Source of the DNA: Gloeopeniophorella convolvens
Lineage: Eukaryota; Basidiomycota; Agaricomycetes; Russulales
Length of the DNA stretch: 64,000 nucleotides
Reading direction: 5' to 3'
NCBI GenBank assembly: GCA_022496205.1
Contig: WTXD01000057.1
Coordinates: 62,001-126,000 of the forward strand
Shown: piece after piece, positions 22,353 to 34,316 of the stretch
How the letters are laid out: the number at the start of each line of letters is the position of its first letter
Position numbering within the stretch: position 1 is the stretch's first letter
Position numbers and translations under genes: made by a program
Notes under the pieces: generated by a model
What the model saw: the letters and a program-made list of their open reading frames with translations, nothing else
Databases searched by the model: none
Told to the model about the DNA's origin: nothing

Positions 22353-24694
22353 TGCAGTAAGGAGAGCAGTTCGGATAGTTTAACGAGGTTGAAGGGGAGA
22401 GTCTCAGCCGCGCGCGGGTGATGGGGGAATGGAGAACAGAGCAAGACATAGGACACGCCTATTTATTGACTCGCTACATGCCCAAACAGGCTTCTTTTCT
22501 TTCGACACACAGCGGACTCGCGACGGCGGAGGACGGCGGTATGTGCCTTTTCAGGCAATCCAAAGATCTATTGTTCAATATATCTGCGCAGGACACATTC
22601 AAGCGCCTGCCAGGAGGACGAGAGTGCCACATCGCCTCGAACTCTACATGTGACAGGAGCAGTCGCGCACACGACCAGTCCTCTCTAGTGATCCGCTCCG
22701 CAGGCATCTAGAAAAGACGATGATATATGGCTTCAAGGTACATATCTCTGTGTACTCGAGTAGCAGCCTACATGCGCCCCTACCGAGTCCGCCGACTTGA
22801 CTCTTCAACGAAACCATTATTCCGGGCCCGCAGGCCGAGCGTGAGTCGGTGCACGGAAAGGGAATCCCTGGGCAGCTCTCCTCGCCTCAAGGCCTCAAGC
22901 ACCGCGCTTGCGACAGGCTGTCATTTCTGGGTGGGCTGGTGCATGTCGGAATCTAGGCTTTGGGATACGGTAGTCATCGACAGAACGGACGGAAAACCTG
23001 GGTCTCATGCTTGCAGTTACTCACCTATTGACAACAGGTTAAATAGATGTGCAAGCCTTCGTGCGCAACGCATTGGAGGTTGTTATGGGAGCCAAACATC
23101 AACTCGGTGGGAACTTCGAGTAGGGTAGGGGTTTCATCCTCACCAGAGTTCCGGGGCGCAGCTACAGTTGTCGCGACAGTTCAGCTGAGTTTATCTCGAG
23201 ATCGGGCTGGTCTCAACGTGACGATGACTGCTTGCTACAAAATTGCGAGCACCTGTGAGCCGCACCCAGCGTCGCCGGGGGTTCGGGAAATTGGGACCAC
23301 CGCATAGAGGCTACCATATCGTAGCACGCACAAGTGCATCAGGAACTTCGGTAGTGTGAGCAAATATGAGGATTGTGTCGGCATTCACTACTTCGTGCGA
23401 TGGTGGGCGCGCTGGTCATGGGATGCGTGCGCGGGGAGTTCATCCGAGGTGAGGATGACCCGAAGAAATTGCCCACACCGCGTGGACAACATGGGCCACA
23501 CGTTTCATAGCATCTCAAACTTCGCGAGGTAGGATCTCATCTAACAACCTGTCTGGTAGCCCATGTCAGAGGCCTAATCAGATCTCTGCAAGGCCCGGGA
23601 CGCACGTTTTCAGAACTAAGCAAACTGTGGCCAAGAGTACTGGGCCCGGGCCATGAATGAGCAGGAGCAGGAGCAGGGCGGACGAAAGAAGCCTTTTCCA
23701 GCTTTAGCATCGTTAAAAACTTCGAGGTGATCTGGGGGTCAACGCAATCCACGCGCGCAGGATTCGCAGGATTCGCTTCAAGCAGCCGCCAGCGCAAGAG
23801 AAGAAGTTGAAGTCGCCACCGAGAGATGCCACGTGGTTCCGGCCCGAAGTGCCGGATTTGCTGACCCGCTCTCCCAGTCTCCCAAGTCGGTCAACGTACT
23901 TTATTGCAACTCTTATATCTCCTTGGCATCATGTGTTCTCAGTCCACAACGTTCAAAAAGCGAACTACCCGAAGAAGGAAAGCGTCCGAATTCCGAACGA
24001 TAGCCTCACCCCGCAGGATCTTGCGAGAGCCCGTCAAGTTCAAGCACGACCCTAGGTAATCTGGACAGCAGCCCAGATGTGATGGTGTGGATCGTGGTGC
24101 ATCATCCCTGTGGTGCTGAGGAACGCGGTCCTCCATTCCCATACATCATCAACGACTACTTAGTACGTTAGGCTCCTTCTAGCCCGCGACGGCCGATATC
24201 TGATCTCGCAATTCGGATACCGCATCTATCGATATCGATTTGCCTTCGTGTAACCCCATCCTTCTCTCCTCTTGTCCCATCGCTTAAGGCGGAACTGACC
24301 GCTCAAGAGCGGGACCTCCAGGTGGCTACCCCCCGCCGCAGCCTCCCCTGCCGCATCTCTCGGGTTCCGACTTGCGCACTAACGCAACCGGCGCGACGGC
24401 CTTATGGCATTGTGCGTGTGTGGCGAGCTGTTTGTTTCACGCATCTAATCGTATACACAGGCCCCAGCACGATGACGGTGTGTCAGATTTGGAAGGAAAT
24501 GTGGAACGCAGATCACCCAACGCCATTGCTCCATGCGAAGACACTGAGTACAGACAGGTGCAGACGGCACCAAGGCCCAATTGGAGGATAATTCTAATAA
24601 ATACGTGCGTACAATTCCAAATCATCCGTAGCTCACTGACTGCCCTGCGTACTGCTTCCAGGCGTCCTGTTCTTGATCTCCGCATGCACGCGCT
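22353..24694. other. Intergenic region, no gene seen
   Basis: Open frames here (for example 22727-23128 +) are Arg/Ser-rich translations of noncoding-looking DNA, with no splice pattern or family match. The first 120 bases are the promoter of zinc-finger gene C. Confidence 0.45.
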
Positions 24695-26543
24695 TTACCC
24701 AATCTTTGTAAGGTCGACTTCCTCCTCGTTCCCCTCCCTAAGCCTCGGTATCCGGTACGCTTCGTACATCCGAAGCAGTGCCATATCGAAGGCTACTTTG
24801 TCGCTGGCCTCCTGTGGCGAAAGGGGGTGCACTTTCCAGGTTTGCTTGCTTTTACGTGTCGCGACACGAATCTTGGCGTGCACGAATGATGGCAGCGTGC
24901 GCAGAAGTAGAGCTGCGCAGGGTGGACCTCGCTCGTCTGGCAGTGGCGCCGAAAGCTGGTCCATCGGCAGAACGACCTGTCGCACACCTTGCACCAGAAG
25001 GTTACCCCTGCTTCAGCCTCCGAGGGCCCAGGTCCGACAAAGAGGAAAAGCGTCCCGATGCGTCGGCTTACGTCTTCGGGGATCAAGAGAGCCGCGCCAT
25101 CGTCTTCGGGGTCCCCATTCCCAGAGCGGCGGCGTCCCAGGCAGCCTCCGCGGACTCTGGTAGAGGAATCCCCTCGAGCAAATGGCCGAGCTCTTGCATG
25201 ACGGCGTCGAGAGACTCTTGTACATCTGAAGTCTCCGCAGACGCTCGACATGGAATTTTGGACCGGACCGGGTCGCGGGTGTCTTCGCCACGCGACCGGC
25301 CGGCTGAGATATATGTTTGTGTTTGATGGAGCCCGGATGGCAGGCGGTCCTTGCATGCTACTTTGTGACCTGCATCCTTGAGGACTCCAGTGATGGCGCG
25401 CTTCCCCTTCTTGCGCGGCTGCTTCTCTGGCTTCTTGCTCTTCTCTGCGCAGCCAGAGGGTGGCTGGGCACCGCGAGACAAACATCATGCCCAGCGACTG
25501 CACCCATAGGCTAGCTCGGGGCGCCTCGGGCGCGATAGGTACCAGGGGGTATGAGGTTCTGGGACGCCGTTGTCAGCTACCAAGCTTCAACGCGCTTTTG
25601 CCTTGACAGCGCGGAAAGGAGTACTCACTGCTCAATTCCGATATGCCCATCTGTGGCACGTCCCACCTGTCACCGGTGGCTCTCCAGTTTCCCACCCGGC
25701 ATCGCCGACATCGGGCAGCCCCCACTGCGGCTGTGCGAGGCTGGTCTGCTCGGGGTGTAGACCGAGCTCGCAAAGCTTCTGGAAACCGAAGGCAGCCCAC
25801 GCCGAGTCTTGTTCGGAGATCCCTGGCTCGGACCACCGTGATGTTGACGCCGCAGTCTCGTAAGCCATGGTGTGGCCGTGGTCAGGTAGCGATGAATGCC
25901 ACCCGCTGTAGCTGGGAAGCTGACTTTGTGGAGGGTGCAACGGGTTGGTGGCATGGGCCACGGCTGAAAGTGGGTTCAGATCCAATGTTCCGCCTGAGAG
26001 GATATATGACTTACGCAGAGGAAGGTTCGCGTGCCAGAGGTCCTGTCTTCCATGCGCATACGACGGCCCACTTGTGCTAGCGTGGATGGTGGAAACAGCT
26101 AGGCTGGGACCAGACACGGGCACGCGGTGCTCAGTGGCTTGCATGGAAGGATGTGCGGGAGCCGGAGCGAGCCCACTGGTGGTGTACGGGTTGTAGACCT
26201 GAGTTGGGGCCGCAGGAGCGTAGACAGGCCGAGCGATGGTCCCATAGGTAGATCCACCCTGAAGACTGTCCGCAACATCCAAGTAATGGGTAGCCGGGGC
26301 CGTGGTGCTGAGAGTGGCATGGGGTACCATGGTGAAGTCGTTGAACTTCAAAGGCGCGACGTCGGGTGGCACGACGAAGCTATTGAGGTTGAAGGGTGCA
26401 TCTCCAAACTGTAGCTGAGTCTGTGCCGCGGCAGTGCCACCTTCGACAAGGTACTGCTCCTCTTCCAGAGATGGAGCGGGGTACCACTGAGGCTGATACA
26501 TGGAGGTGTGGTTGTGGGTGTTGGCGGAGGAGGGCTGGAACAT
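24695..26543 (-). CDS. Zinc-finger protein, tandem family member D (two apparent frameshifts)
   Basis: The start is the ATG at 26543 (MFQPSSANTHNH). The first exon is Tyr/Pro/Ser-rich and ends near 26010 at a GTAAGT donor after NLPLR. A second exon covers roughly SGGTLDLNPLS to PPVTGG. The last exon carries the basic block EKQPRKKGKR and two zinc modules, C-X2-C-X12-H-X6-H and C-X2-C-X11-H-X8-C (about 24970-24810). After these the family tail MYEAYRIPR continues in another frame to the stop at 24695. Two one-base losses are needed to read it: near 25120 in a G run (GMG then DPEDDG) and near 24827 in a C run (KC then the PLSPQEASDK frame). Both are homopolymers, so consensus error is plausible. 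The TATA-like CATAAAAGC is about 80 bases upstream. Confidence 0.65.
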
Positions 26544-26621
26544 CGTGTGAGGTTGGGTGGTCGGGTGGGGTTAGAATGGTGTGTGGGGGGAGGAGATGAG
26601 AGATGCGCGTGAGGTACTCAA

Positions 26622-26631
26622 AGCTTTTATG
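26622..26631 (-). promoter_or_regulatory. TATA-like element of zinc-finger gene D
   Basis: Minus strand reads CATAAAAGCT, the same core and spacing as in genes A and B although the rest of the upstream region is not alignable by eye. Confidence 0.45.
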
Positions 26632-27269
26632 GCGGTGCGGAGTGACGCTTGTTCGACCAAATGCCACCTGACACAGCGGCCTTTGTAGTCGAAAGCTATC
26701 GATGTGGCTGGCCTGCGCAGCGCTCCGAATCTGATGCGCGTGTACCTACCCAAGCGTTCTCTACAATGTCCAAGCACGCGAAATGATTGTCGTGTCAATG
26801 CGTCCGTGCTTGATCGGAGGAAGTTGTGTCCACCCTCAGAGTGTCACTTCCGAAACAAAAGGCTAATGCACTGACACGGCGTCCAAGACACCTCCCCATT
26901 CTGTTGGGCACTTGGGGGTGTTTCGCTTTTGAAAGTGGAAGCAGGTCAAATTGAAACATCGGCACTGCCACCTGCAATCTCGCGGGGCGATCGTGATTGT
27001 AACGCCCCCAGCACATGTACAAGCTTACAACGAAAGATAGATCTGCACAGAGTCGGAAATGCGCGATGAAAGGTGTAGCATTCGGCAAATACACTGTCGT
27101 ACGAAACGCATGAAGAGGTGGCGAAAAGAATGGCTCAGGCAGCTATATCTACATCCGTTTGAGTCACAAAATTCTATGCATGCATCTGACAGCAATACGT
27201 CTCAATAATGCTGAGCGGACTGACGGACGAGCGCTGGGGCACTCACAGATATACACAACCTGCCCATCG
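26632..27269. other. Intergenic region between zinc-finger D and the F-box gene
   Basis: No gene seen. It holds the promoter of D and the 3' flank of the F-box gene. Confidence 0.5.
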
Positions 27270-28790
27270 TCAAGGATCTGGAGTCTCTCCCAGCCCACTT
27301 GGTGGCGGAGGTATGAAGGGTGGAGTATCTCCACGGCGGTGCAAGAGTATGGTGCGGCCCTTTTCTCGGCATGATATGAGGAATTCATCGAGGGTAGGCG
27401 TGGTGCCTTCGGTCAGCAAGAATATCTCGCGAAGCCCTCGAAACGGCCCAGTTGAGAAGTCGTCAGGGCTTGATTGAAGAGCACGGGCCATCCCCTCCGC
27501 GACAGCATCGGACATGCGGACAATCTTGATGCTCGGGAGGAACTGGAGAAACACATGCCAATCACGGAGGGAAGCTTGCAACCACTCCATGTCACGTTCG
27601 GATGCAGGAAGAACGAGTTCGACTGTGGCTGAAAACAACGGGGTCAGCTCGGAGCAGATTTGCGCGGCGGAGATTATTTCATGAAAATGTCGCGAGAGCC
27701 CAATGATCATTGACGACCGGGTTGTTTCCGGGAAGGCTGCGCTAGGACCAGAGTAACCCAAAGAGAGTAGCGAAACCTCGTTGTGCCGAAGTTCGACAAC
27801 TTCCGGCGGTTCAAATGACGTCGACTCTGTGAGAAACCGAAGTAGATTTGGAAAGGCGAATGTGGGCTGATCAAAGAGATTGCTAGAAAATGCCTCGAGA
27901 TGGTCGGAATGTAAGAGGTCTACGAGGTCCTCCAGATAGGTAACAGGGCCGGTGAAGTGGAAGTGTCGTAAAAGCGGAAGCGTGAATCGCGTCACTGACG
28001 CACCCTGAATTTCCTTCTGGGAGCGATACAACTCCAAGGGGGATCTGAAGAAACCCATGCTAAGCTTGTGAAGGCGATACATCTTTGACAATTGGGCCGC
28101 GAGATTGTTTGGAGTGAAACTCGGGGTTGAACTTGGGGATAAGCCGAATAACTGGAGATTCTGTAGACATGTGGCAGCGAGGAGAGGCGAGTCGATAGGG
28201 AGGGTAACGTGGCGAAGCCGGAGGCTGCGCAGCTTCGGAGCTACGAGAGTACTGGGTAACTCCAAGCTTGATCCGCCAATGCATGTGATCTCTAGAGCCT
28301 CCAACGATGGGTATTGACCATCAATCGCCATAATGGTGTTGCGTGAGCTCGAATAGAAAGTACAAATGGTCAATGTTTGGATCTTCTCACGGTGCTGGAA
28401 AGCGGGCGGTACATTATTTGGATCCTCGCAAGGCGGAAGCATGGAATAACCTGGGCCGTATTCGACAGAGAGTGACAGTGACGGCCACATGCTTAGCATT
28501 TCTGCCACAGGAGAGCCATCCTTGCAGGGAAGCACCAAGTGCAAGCGCCGCGGCGAGGCAAGCATAACCTGACGCCATCTGCTACAGACGCCGGTTATCG
28601 TGAGCCACTTCCATTGAGCTCTCCATTGTAAGAGGTAAAGAAGCCGCGTCCAATCAAAGATGTCAAGTAACAGTTCACTGGATAGCGAATGTATAGTCGT
28701 TCGTCGGACGCCTTGCAATGACTGTCGATGAGGCTCTAGACTCAATATCATAGTGTGGGGCTTACCATCCTCGCTGAACAGAGAATACAT
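27270..28790 (-). CDS. F-box protein
   Basis: A single exon of 506 codons from the ATG at 28790 to the stop at 27270. Residues about 33-87 form an F-box-like domain (LSSELLLDIFDW, then ITGVCSRWRQVMLASPRRL), the part that binds Skp1 in SCF ubiquitin ligases. The rest has irregular leucine-rich segments (LEALEITCI, LRSLRLRHVTLP, LQNLQLFGLS, HKLSMGF), typical of the hundreds of unnamed F-box proteins in Agaricomycetes, whose C-terminal part would select the target. It has no transmembrane segment. The C-terminus is Pro-rich. It is intact and has no intron, unusual among its neighbours. The target cannot be told from sequence. Confidence 0.85.
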   Translation of the reverse strand: MYSLFSEDGKPHTMILSLEPHRQSLQGVRRTTIHSLSSELLLDIFDWTRLLYLLQWRAQWKWLTITGVCSRWRQVMLASPRRLHLVLPCKDGSPVAEMLSMWPSLSLSVEYGPGYSMLPPCEDPNNVPPAFQHREKIQTLTICTFYSSSRNTIMAIDGQYPSLEALEITCIGGSSLELPSTLVAPKLRSLRLRHVTLPIDSPLLAATCLQNLQLFGLSPSSTPSFTPNNLAAQLSKMYRLHKLSMGFFRSPLELYRSQKEIQGASVTRFTLPLLRHFHFTGPVTYLEDLVDLLHSDHLEAFSSNLFDQPTFAFPNLLRFLTESTSFEPPEVVELRHNEVSLLSLGYSGPSAAFPETTRSSMIIGLSRHFHEIISAAQICSELTPLFSATVELVLPASERDMEWLQASLRDWHVFLQFLPSIKIVRMSDAVAEGMARALQSSPDDFSTGPFRGLREIFLLTEGTTPTLDEFLISCREKGRTILLHRRGDTPPFIPPPPSGLGETPDP

Positions 28791-29708
28791 AGCAGATAAC
28801 AGCGTCTCGAAGAGGAAAGACGTGGAGGGATCTGCCAGTGGATCGGAGGTGCGTTGGAGTGTTGCTTCGTGTGCCCTGCGACGCGCGTGCCAGCACCTGC
28901 CAGCACGCCGGAATCGTAGATGATTGTGATATCAGGGACGGAAAGACGACCAGTTGAATCGGCTTGGAAAAGCCAATTGATTCAATTGATCGACTGCAGT
29001 GGCTGATGACTTCGACAAAACTTCGACAGCAAGGAAAGAACGAAAAGAGTCGTGGACGCGTGAGCACCGCTACCAGTGGCCCCCAGTGCCACTCCGGGCC
29101 AGTAATGCCAGGACGAAGCCACGTGTGCACATGCGTAAGAATAAGCGCCGAGACACGGGCCCCCGGTCACTGCCAGTGTCAGAAATGGAGTCGACGCCCA
29201 CTGCACAGCAGCCGCACAACTTCAAGGTGTAGAGACTCAGGCGAGAGATATATGCTCGAGAGGGCACTGAAACTGCATGCGCAGTCGCAAGACAAGAAAT
29301 GAGTAAAATCTGATGTGGGCTGCCTCAGAAACTCTATACTACAGCGACTTGAGGGACCAGTAGGAAAGGCTGGCAGTACTCGGTAATCCTACTTCCACGA
29401 CGATCTGGAATTCCATCCGTACATAGCTCGCTCAGTGAAACCGAACGCTTGCGGACACTTATTTAATTGATGTCAATTACCGACAGGAGAAGGACTGTAT
29501 TGACACGTCAGACTCCCCAAATGTCGTATTTAGAGACTTGAAAGAACAAGATCTTCAGCCTCCTTGTGACCTCCGCAGGAGTAAGGGAGTTCAACGCTGC
29601 AGTTCTCGGGCTTCGGCTAACATGGCCGCCGCTTCTGGGAGTTGAGGCACGATATGGCAGGAGAATAGAGCAGGCGGGCTACGTCAGTGTATGTCAGAGG
29701 ATCGAAGG
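28791..29708. other. Intergenic region
   Basis: Upstream of the F-box gene and downstream of the P450. No supported gene. Confidence 0.5.
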
Positions 29709-31400
29709 CTACGAAGAGGCACGTTCACGGTGAACACATGATAACATGTACTGCATGAGCGACTCGCCAACATACTCGTTGACATTCACGGGTACCTCCC
29801 GACCTTGTTCATCTTTCCTCGGCTCGAACTTCAATAGAGCAGTGTCGCGATGTCGATGAACAGCGAGTTGTTCGCGACATGCTTTCCCACGCATGCCCGC
29901 CGGCCGTACCCAAACGCCACCCTCCTTGTCGAGGAATCGCGCCGGATTAAAGTACGCGGTATCCACGCCGTACAGCTCAGGGTCGTGATTACATTGCCAA
30001 ACGTTGGAGAAGACCGTCGTGCCGCGCGGGATGAACACGTTCTCGTACCAGTCATCTGCGACGGACACATGTGGAATGCCGAGGTGGCTAGGTGGGCGCC
30101 ATCGCAGGAGCTCCCTGACCACTGCGTAGGTGTAAGGGAGGTGTGGGAGGTCTGCGAAGGATGGGGGACGGCCACGACCGACAACAGCATCGAGCTCTTT
30201 CTGGGCACGAGCCTGCGCTCCGGGTATGCCAACATCACGGCGCACCACCACATCAGAGCGCTTGCTGTTAATTCAGAAGCGGCGCCGCTGATTTGTGGGG
30301 CCAGATGAACGAAGGGCGTCGTCGAGAGGCGAGCACGGCGGACTCACAACATATCGCCAGCCGTCCGACGGCCTCCACGTCCGAAAGGCCGAAATACTTC
30401 TGTTGTTTGATCAGGTTTTGCGCTCATGCTTGGCCGGTCGATACCTTGGTTCTGAGAATGAGAGGATACAGATGAGGAACAAGGGTTACAACCCCTCGGA
30501 TAGTTGCACTGACCGTGTCGTTCTGGACTTTGCTGAATAGCTCGTAATACATTGTGTTAACTTGATGATAACGTTCTATCTTCCCTTTCCATCCCGTAAA
30601 CCTGATGGGCGACGAGCGGCCATTAGTATACCGAGATTTATTTGAATCGACCGAACAGACCTGCTCGGAACGTGCTGTAGCCATGGGAGATACTCTACCC
30701 AATACACTCCCAGCTGTGTCGCCTCGATGACCCGGCCATTGTGCTTGTTGATCTTTGCAACGTTGGGGTCGTCAGTCTCGATGGGCGGCATGTCGTACAC
30801 GATAGACATGACCGGTGACCGTCGATGCGGCGGTGCGGCGCATGTAATTATCCAGATTGACCGGGTCGGAAAGCGCACTGCAGGCAAGGAAGACGGCCTC
30901 TCGCACCTGGATTTCGTGATAATCCTTAGCAACATTCTTACTAAAACCGTCCTGCGCGGCTCTACGCATGCACCGCCACCTGGCAAGTTGATGTCTCTTA
31001 GCATTTGTGAAGAGTGTGGACCTAGCTCGGACTCACGTATCGGTAGATCGCGCCAACCCAATTGCCAAGCCACGCTCGAGAAAGTCGCTCGCCACGAGGA
31101 AATGTGGCCGGTCAATGTGGATCGATGATCGCTTGTCTGAAAGATCTGCAGCGACCTTTTGCGTGTTGAGGAAGAGCGTGCGTTATCCAAGCGCGGTCAT
31201 GTAAACCATATCTCCTGTAGCGAGTTCAGGTCGACCTGAGGTTGGGTAAGAGCGATTCGCACCATGCTTTTGACGGTATCCGGGAGTAAACATACATCAT
31301 CTGCCCAGCAACTGCAATGCGTTTCCGATAAAGGGCAGGCCTCGAGGGCCAGGAGGAAGGTGTCGCCAATTACTCCTGACGTGCCAAGTTCCGGCAATGA
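29709..31400 (-). pseudogene. Cytochrome P450 monooxygenase, frame-broken
   Basis: Heme-thiolate monooxygenase pieces appear in the right order on the minus strand. They are the N-terminal Pro hinge PPGPRGLPFIGN (about 31359-31324), a C-helix-like region (about 30969-30800), MPPIETDDPNVAKIN with LPWLQHVPS (about 30800-30680), the I-helix region (SELTASALMWW, about 30280-30240), the K-helix ExxR in VVRELLRWRP (about 30120) and the heme loop FGYGRRACVG (about 29920-29890). Frames change before AQARAQKELD, before the heme loop and again before KFEPRKDEQG, each by one base. No ATG is found in frame before the N-terminal piece. It resembles fungal CYP families used in wood-decay or secondary metabolism, but I cannot name one. 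It could be a decayed gene or a gene with consensus errors. Confidence 0.75.
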
Positions 31401-33000
31401 TCAAGAGCGTAACAAATACACCGCTGAGGGAGACATGATACGGCTCTAATGCTCAGGGGCCTGGTAGAACAACCTTGGTCGAGCCTTCCATGGGTATCGA
31501 AAGCGCTCGCGTGTGTCGGCAATATGGACCTTCCAAACCTTTATAACGACACGGGGCAGCGCCCGGCGACCGTTGACTCTGGCTCCAGCCGTTCTACCGG
31601 AAGCCGACTAATGCGTTCAGCACTCCCCTAGTAATCAGGAAAACCACACGCACATTCGAAATCTAGAGAAGCTAGCCCTATCCCTACTCATCGACCATTA
31701 CCGGATCCACTCTCGGGCCTCGGCCGTAGCATCCTTGGTGATCCGTCTTTGTGAACGACTGGAAACAAAAATCCCACTTTTCAGCGATTGGGGTGACGTT
31801 GAATGGTCAACTGGAGTGATACATGGGACCCGCTGACGAGCCTGGCAATTGGTGTGAGTCGCCAAGCGCGGAGTGGTGACGTTGGCTGACCGGCGGACGA
31901 CAGTGCGGCGACTGAGTCTGAATCTTCGCAGCAAGACGGCAATGGGCGTTGGCACAGCTATTTCAGCAGTTTTCATATTTCACGGCCCCTGTCACCTGTA
32001 GACACACAGGCGACTCGGAGCGGAGAATTTAGATAAGTCGATGGTGTGATTCCCGGGAATTACTTATCATGAGGTTACTGCAGATTTTCTGGGTTAACCG
32101 ATAACTGTTCGGTGTGAGACGAACTTTATTTATTTATCCACTACAATCAATATTTCTACGGGAAAGGTCCCCGGAATGAAAGCCGAAACCGGGATTCGAC
32201 GTCCGCCCTATATGCTCGAAACGGCAAAGGGCCATGAAATTTGAAAACTGCTGTTATAGGCTGTGGCCACGTGGCACAACGCGACGCAGACCAGCGCAGA
32301 CCGGTGCCGCGTGAGCGCTGCCGGCATGGACTCGTCGACGTAACTTCCAGTCACTAACTTCAACGTTAACAGTGCTAATGAGTGCGGAACGCCGCACAGC
32401 TCCTACAGGAAGCGATAACTCCCTGAATATACTGTAACTTCATCCATGGGCAGCAATCACTCTCCCGCCAGAAGCATATTGGGTGTCTGCCTTTCTTATT
32501 AGGCTACTGTTATGGGACGGAACTTCTGGGTTCTCTTAACGCGGCCACCGCAGTCGCTTTTGTTGGAATCGCATCGACGAGGATCAGGTGCGTGGGGCTG
32601 CTGTCTTTCCCTCCGGAATCGCTCATGACCTATTGATGCACTGACCCATCATCTAGAAACCGCGAGGTTGGTCTCTCTCTATGATCTGTAGTGGATTTCA
32701 CAGACGCGTCAGAGCTCTGCAATGACTGTATACTTTGGACATGGCTTATTTCAAACGTCACCTCTTCTTGATCCGGAAGTCCCATCCAACCTTTTTTCGT
32801 AGCAGCGTAACTCCAGCACGGAAGGTACGCTGTAACTCCCTTGTGATTCTGCACTGCTGTGGCGTACCCCAGTTCCTACTCGGGTCCATGCATCCTGTCG
32901 ATATATAAACCTACTGTATGTACCATGGGACGCTATTATGACCGCTCTTTCCGCCGCACAACGTCCCTGAGCCCTCCTCTCGCCGGTCACCGACTACGCT
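31401..33000. other. Intergenic region
   Basis: No gene recognised. The segment 31980-32450 is AT-richer. The last 100 bases contain the TATA box of the next gene. Confidence 0.5.
32901..32909 (+). promoter_or_regulatory. TATA box of the gene at 33001
   Basis: ATATATAAA about 92 bases before the ATG. Confidence 0.5.
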
Positions 33001-34316
33001 ATGCCTTTCACTTCATCCGCTGTGAAGCATGAGCCAGAGTATGCTCTCGATCAATGCAACCTATCCATTTGCGTCATCTCCGAACAAGGAGAGCTCAAGC
33101 CAGAGGCACCCATAGGACTAGCGCACAATGTGGAAGGGGGTTGCAAGGTCTCTGTGTCCTTCGCGTCATCGCCTGGTTTAGTAAGACGGTAATGCCCTAA
33201 CTTTCAAGCTCTCCTCCTGATGGTCTCTTCTCAGGAATATCGGCTGTTTGTACGCAATTACGGCGTCTTCGACGCGAGTGCAGACATTATGGTCGATGAA
33301 TTTCCTCTCGGAAAGTGGTTGATCGCGCGTGAGCCCAAAGCGTGGCACAACATAGGCTGCGGCTTTGTCCTGAGATTTCCTGGTCTTCGAGAGACAGGTG
33401 CGATCTTGTACGTTGAACTACTGAAAGCCCATTAATACGGAACTGGAAAAAGATTTCCCCGAGCCTAGGCAGCCCGAGACCACCAGCATCGAGATACAGT
33501 TTCGCTATCTCCTCAAATTACCAGAGGGGGCGGGGAAGGCTGGGTTTACACCCGTTAGAGTGCGCCGACCAACCTCAGATGATGGCCCAGGCTACATTGC
33601 GTGAGTTATCCATACCGGCAGGATCCACTAGCGGGTCGTGAACGGTGACTCATTTTTGCAGACTTACCGACGATACAATGTTGAGCAAATTCGAGATGAT
33701 CCAGGACACACCGTTTCTGAATCTCGTTCTCTCGTTCAAGCCTCCGGAATATGGCGAGGTGTCCATGACAGCGCCGATCGTACCTACTCCGCCTGCATCG
33801 GAAACCCCTGCGTCGAAGAGACTGCCTGCACTGGAAACGGGATTCGTATTACCCACTAACCACGCCGGGCCCCGGGCTAGCGAGGCGCGATCCCCAGTAG
33901 GCTCGACATCCTCCGAAAGCAGCTCTGCAGTCAGCTCTCATTCTATCAGTGAGGTTAGTGTCGCCGTATCCAAGGCTCATTTATGCTCACCTGAGCTTTA
34001 CATGACACGGCATACTTCGATTAAGATGTCAGATATTGAACTCGACGATGAGTTATCGGAACACAAGAGTTCTCACCTCCTTGTCCCCGCAAGGCTCTCG
34101 CTGCACTCCTGGAGCAAGGTCCCCATCGATGATTTCTGCCGCAGGTACCAGCTGCCTGACGACATTCTACCTGTACTGGCGGAAATGAACATCAAAAGCG
34201 CGCTCAACCTCTCTAGGCTTTACCTTCGCGACTTGAGCCAGCATGGTATGGCTTTCAGGTCTGTCAACATGCTGCGCGTGGCGGTAGCCCGATTCTCGTC
34301 CGATTCCAAGCCATAA
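33001..34316 (+). CDS. Unknown protein with a conserved N-terminal domain and a SAM-like C-terminus, paralogue 1
   Basis: Exons: 33001-33180, 33235 to about 33401, about 33454-33600, about 33661-33952, and about 34026-34316. The start is MPFTSSAVKHEPEY. The N-terminal 170 residues form a folded-looking beta-rich domain (YALDQCNLSICVISEQGEL, YRLFVRNYGVFDAS, KAWHNIGCG, DDGPGYI) that I cannot name. Then comes a Ser/Thr/Pro-rich linker. The last 70 residues (DDFCRRYQLPDDILPVLAEM, then NMLRVAVARF) have the helix pattern of a sterile alpha motif, a protein-interaction domain. The gene at 36162 has the same domain order and the same intron just before the SAM-like exon. It may be an adaptor or signalling protein, by inference only. 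Confidence 0.7.

Noticed and set aside
22727..23307. Arg/Ser-rich plus-strand frames between zinc-finger C and D
   Set aside because: No splice pattern, paralogue or motif; composition typical of noncoding GC-rich DNA.
24372..25163. 263-codon plus-strand frame opposite zinc-finger D
   Set aside because: Antisense shadow with no motif; the minus strand carries the conserved zinc modules.
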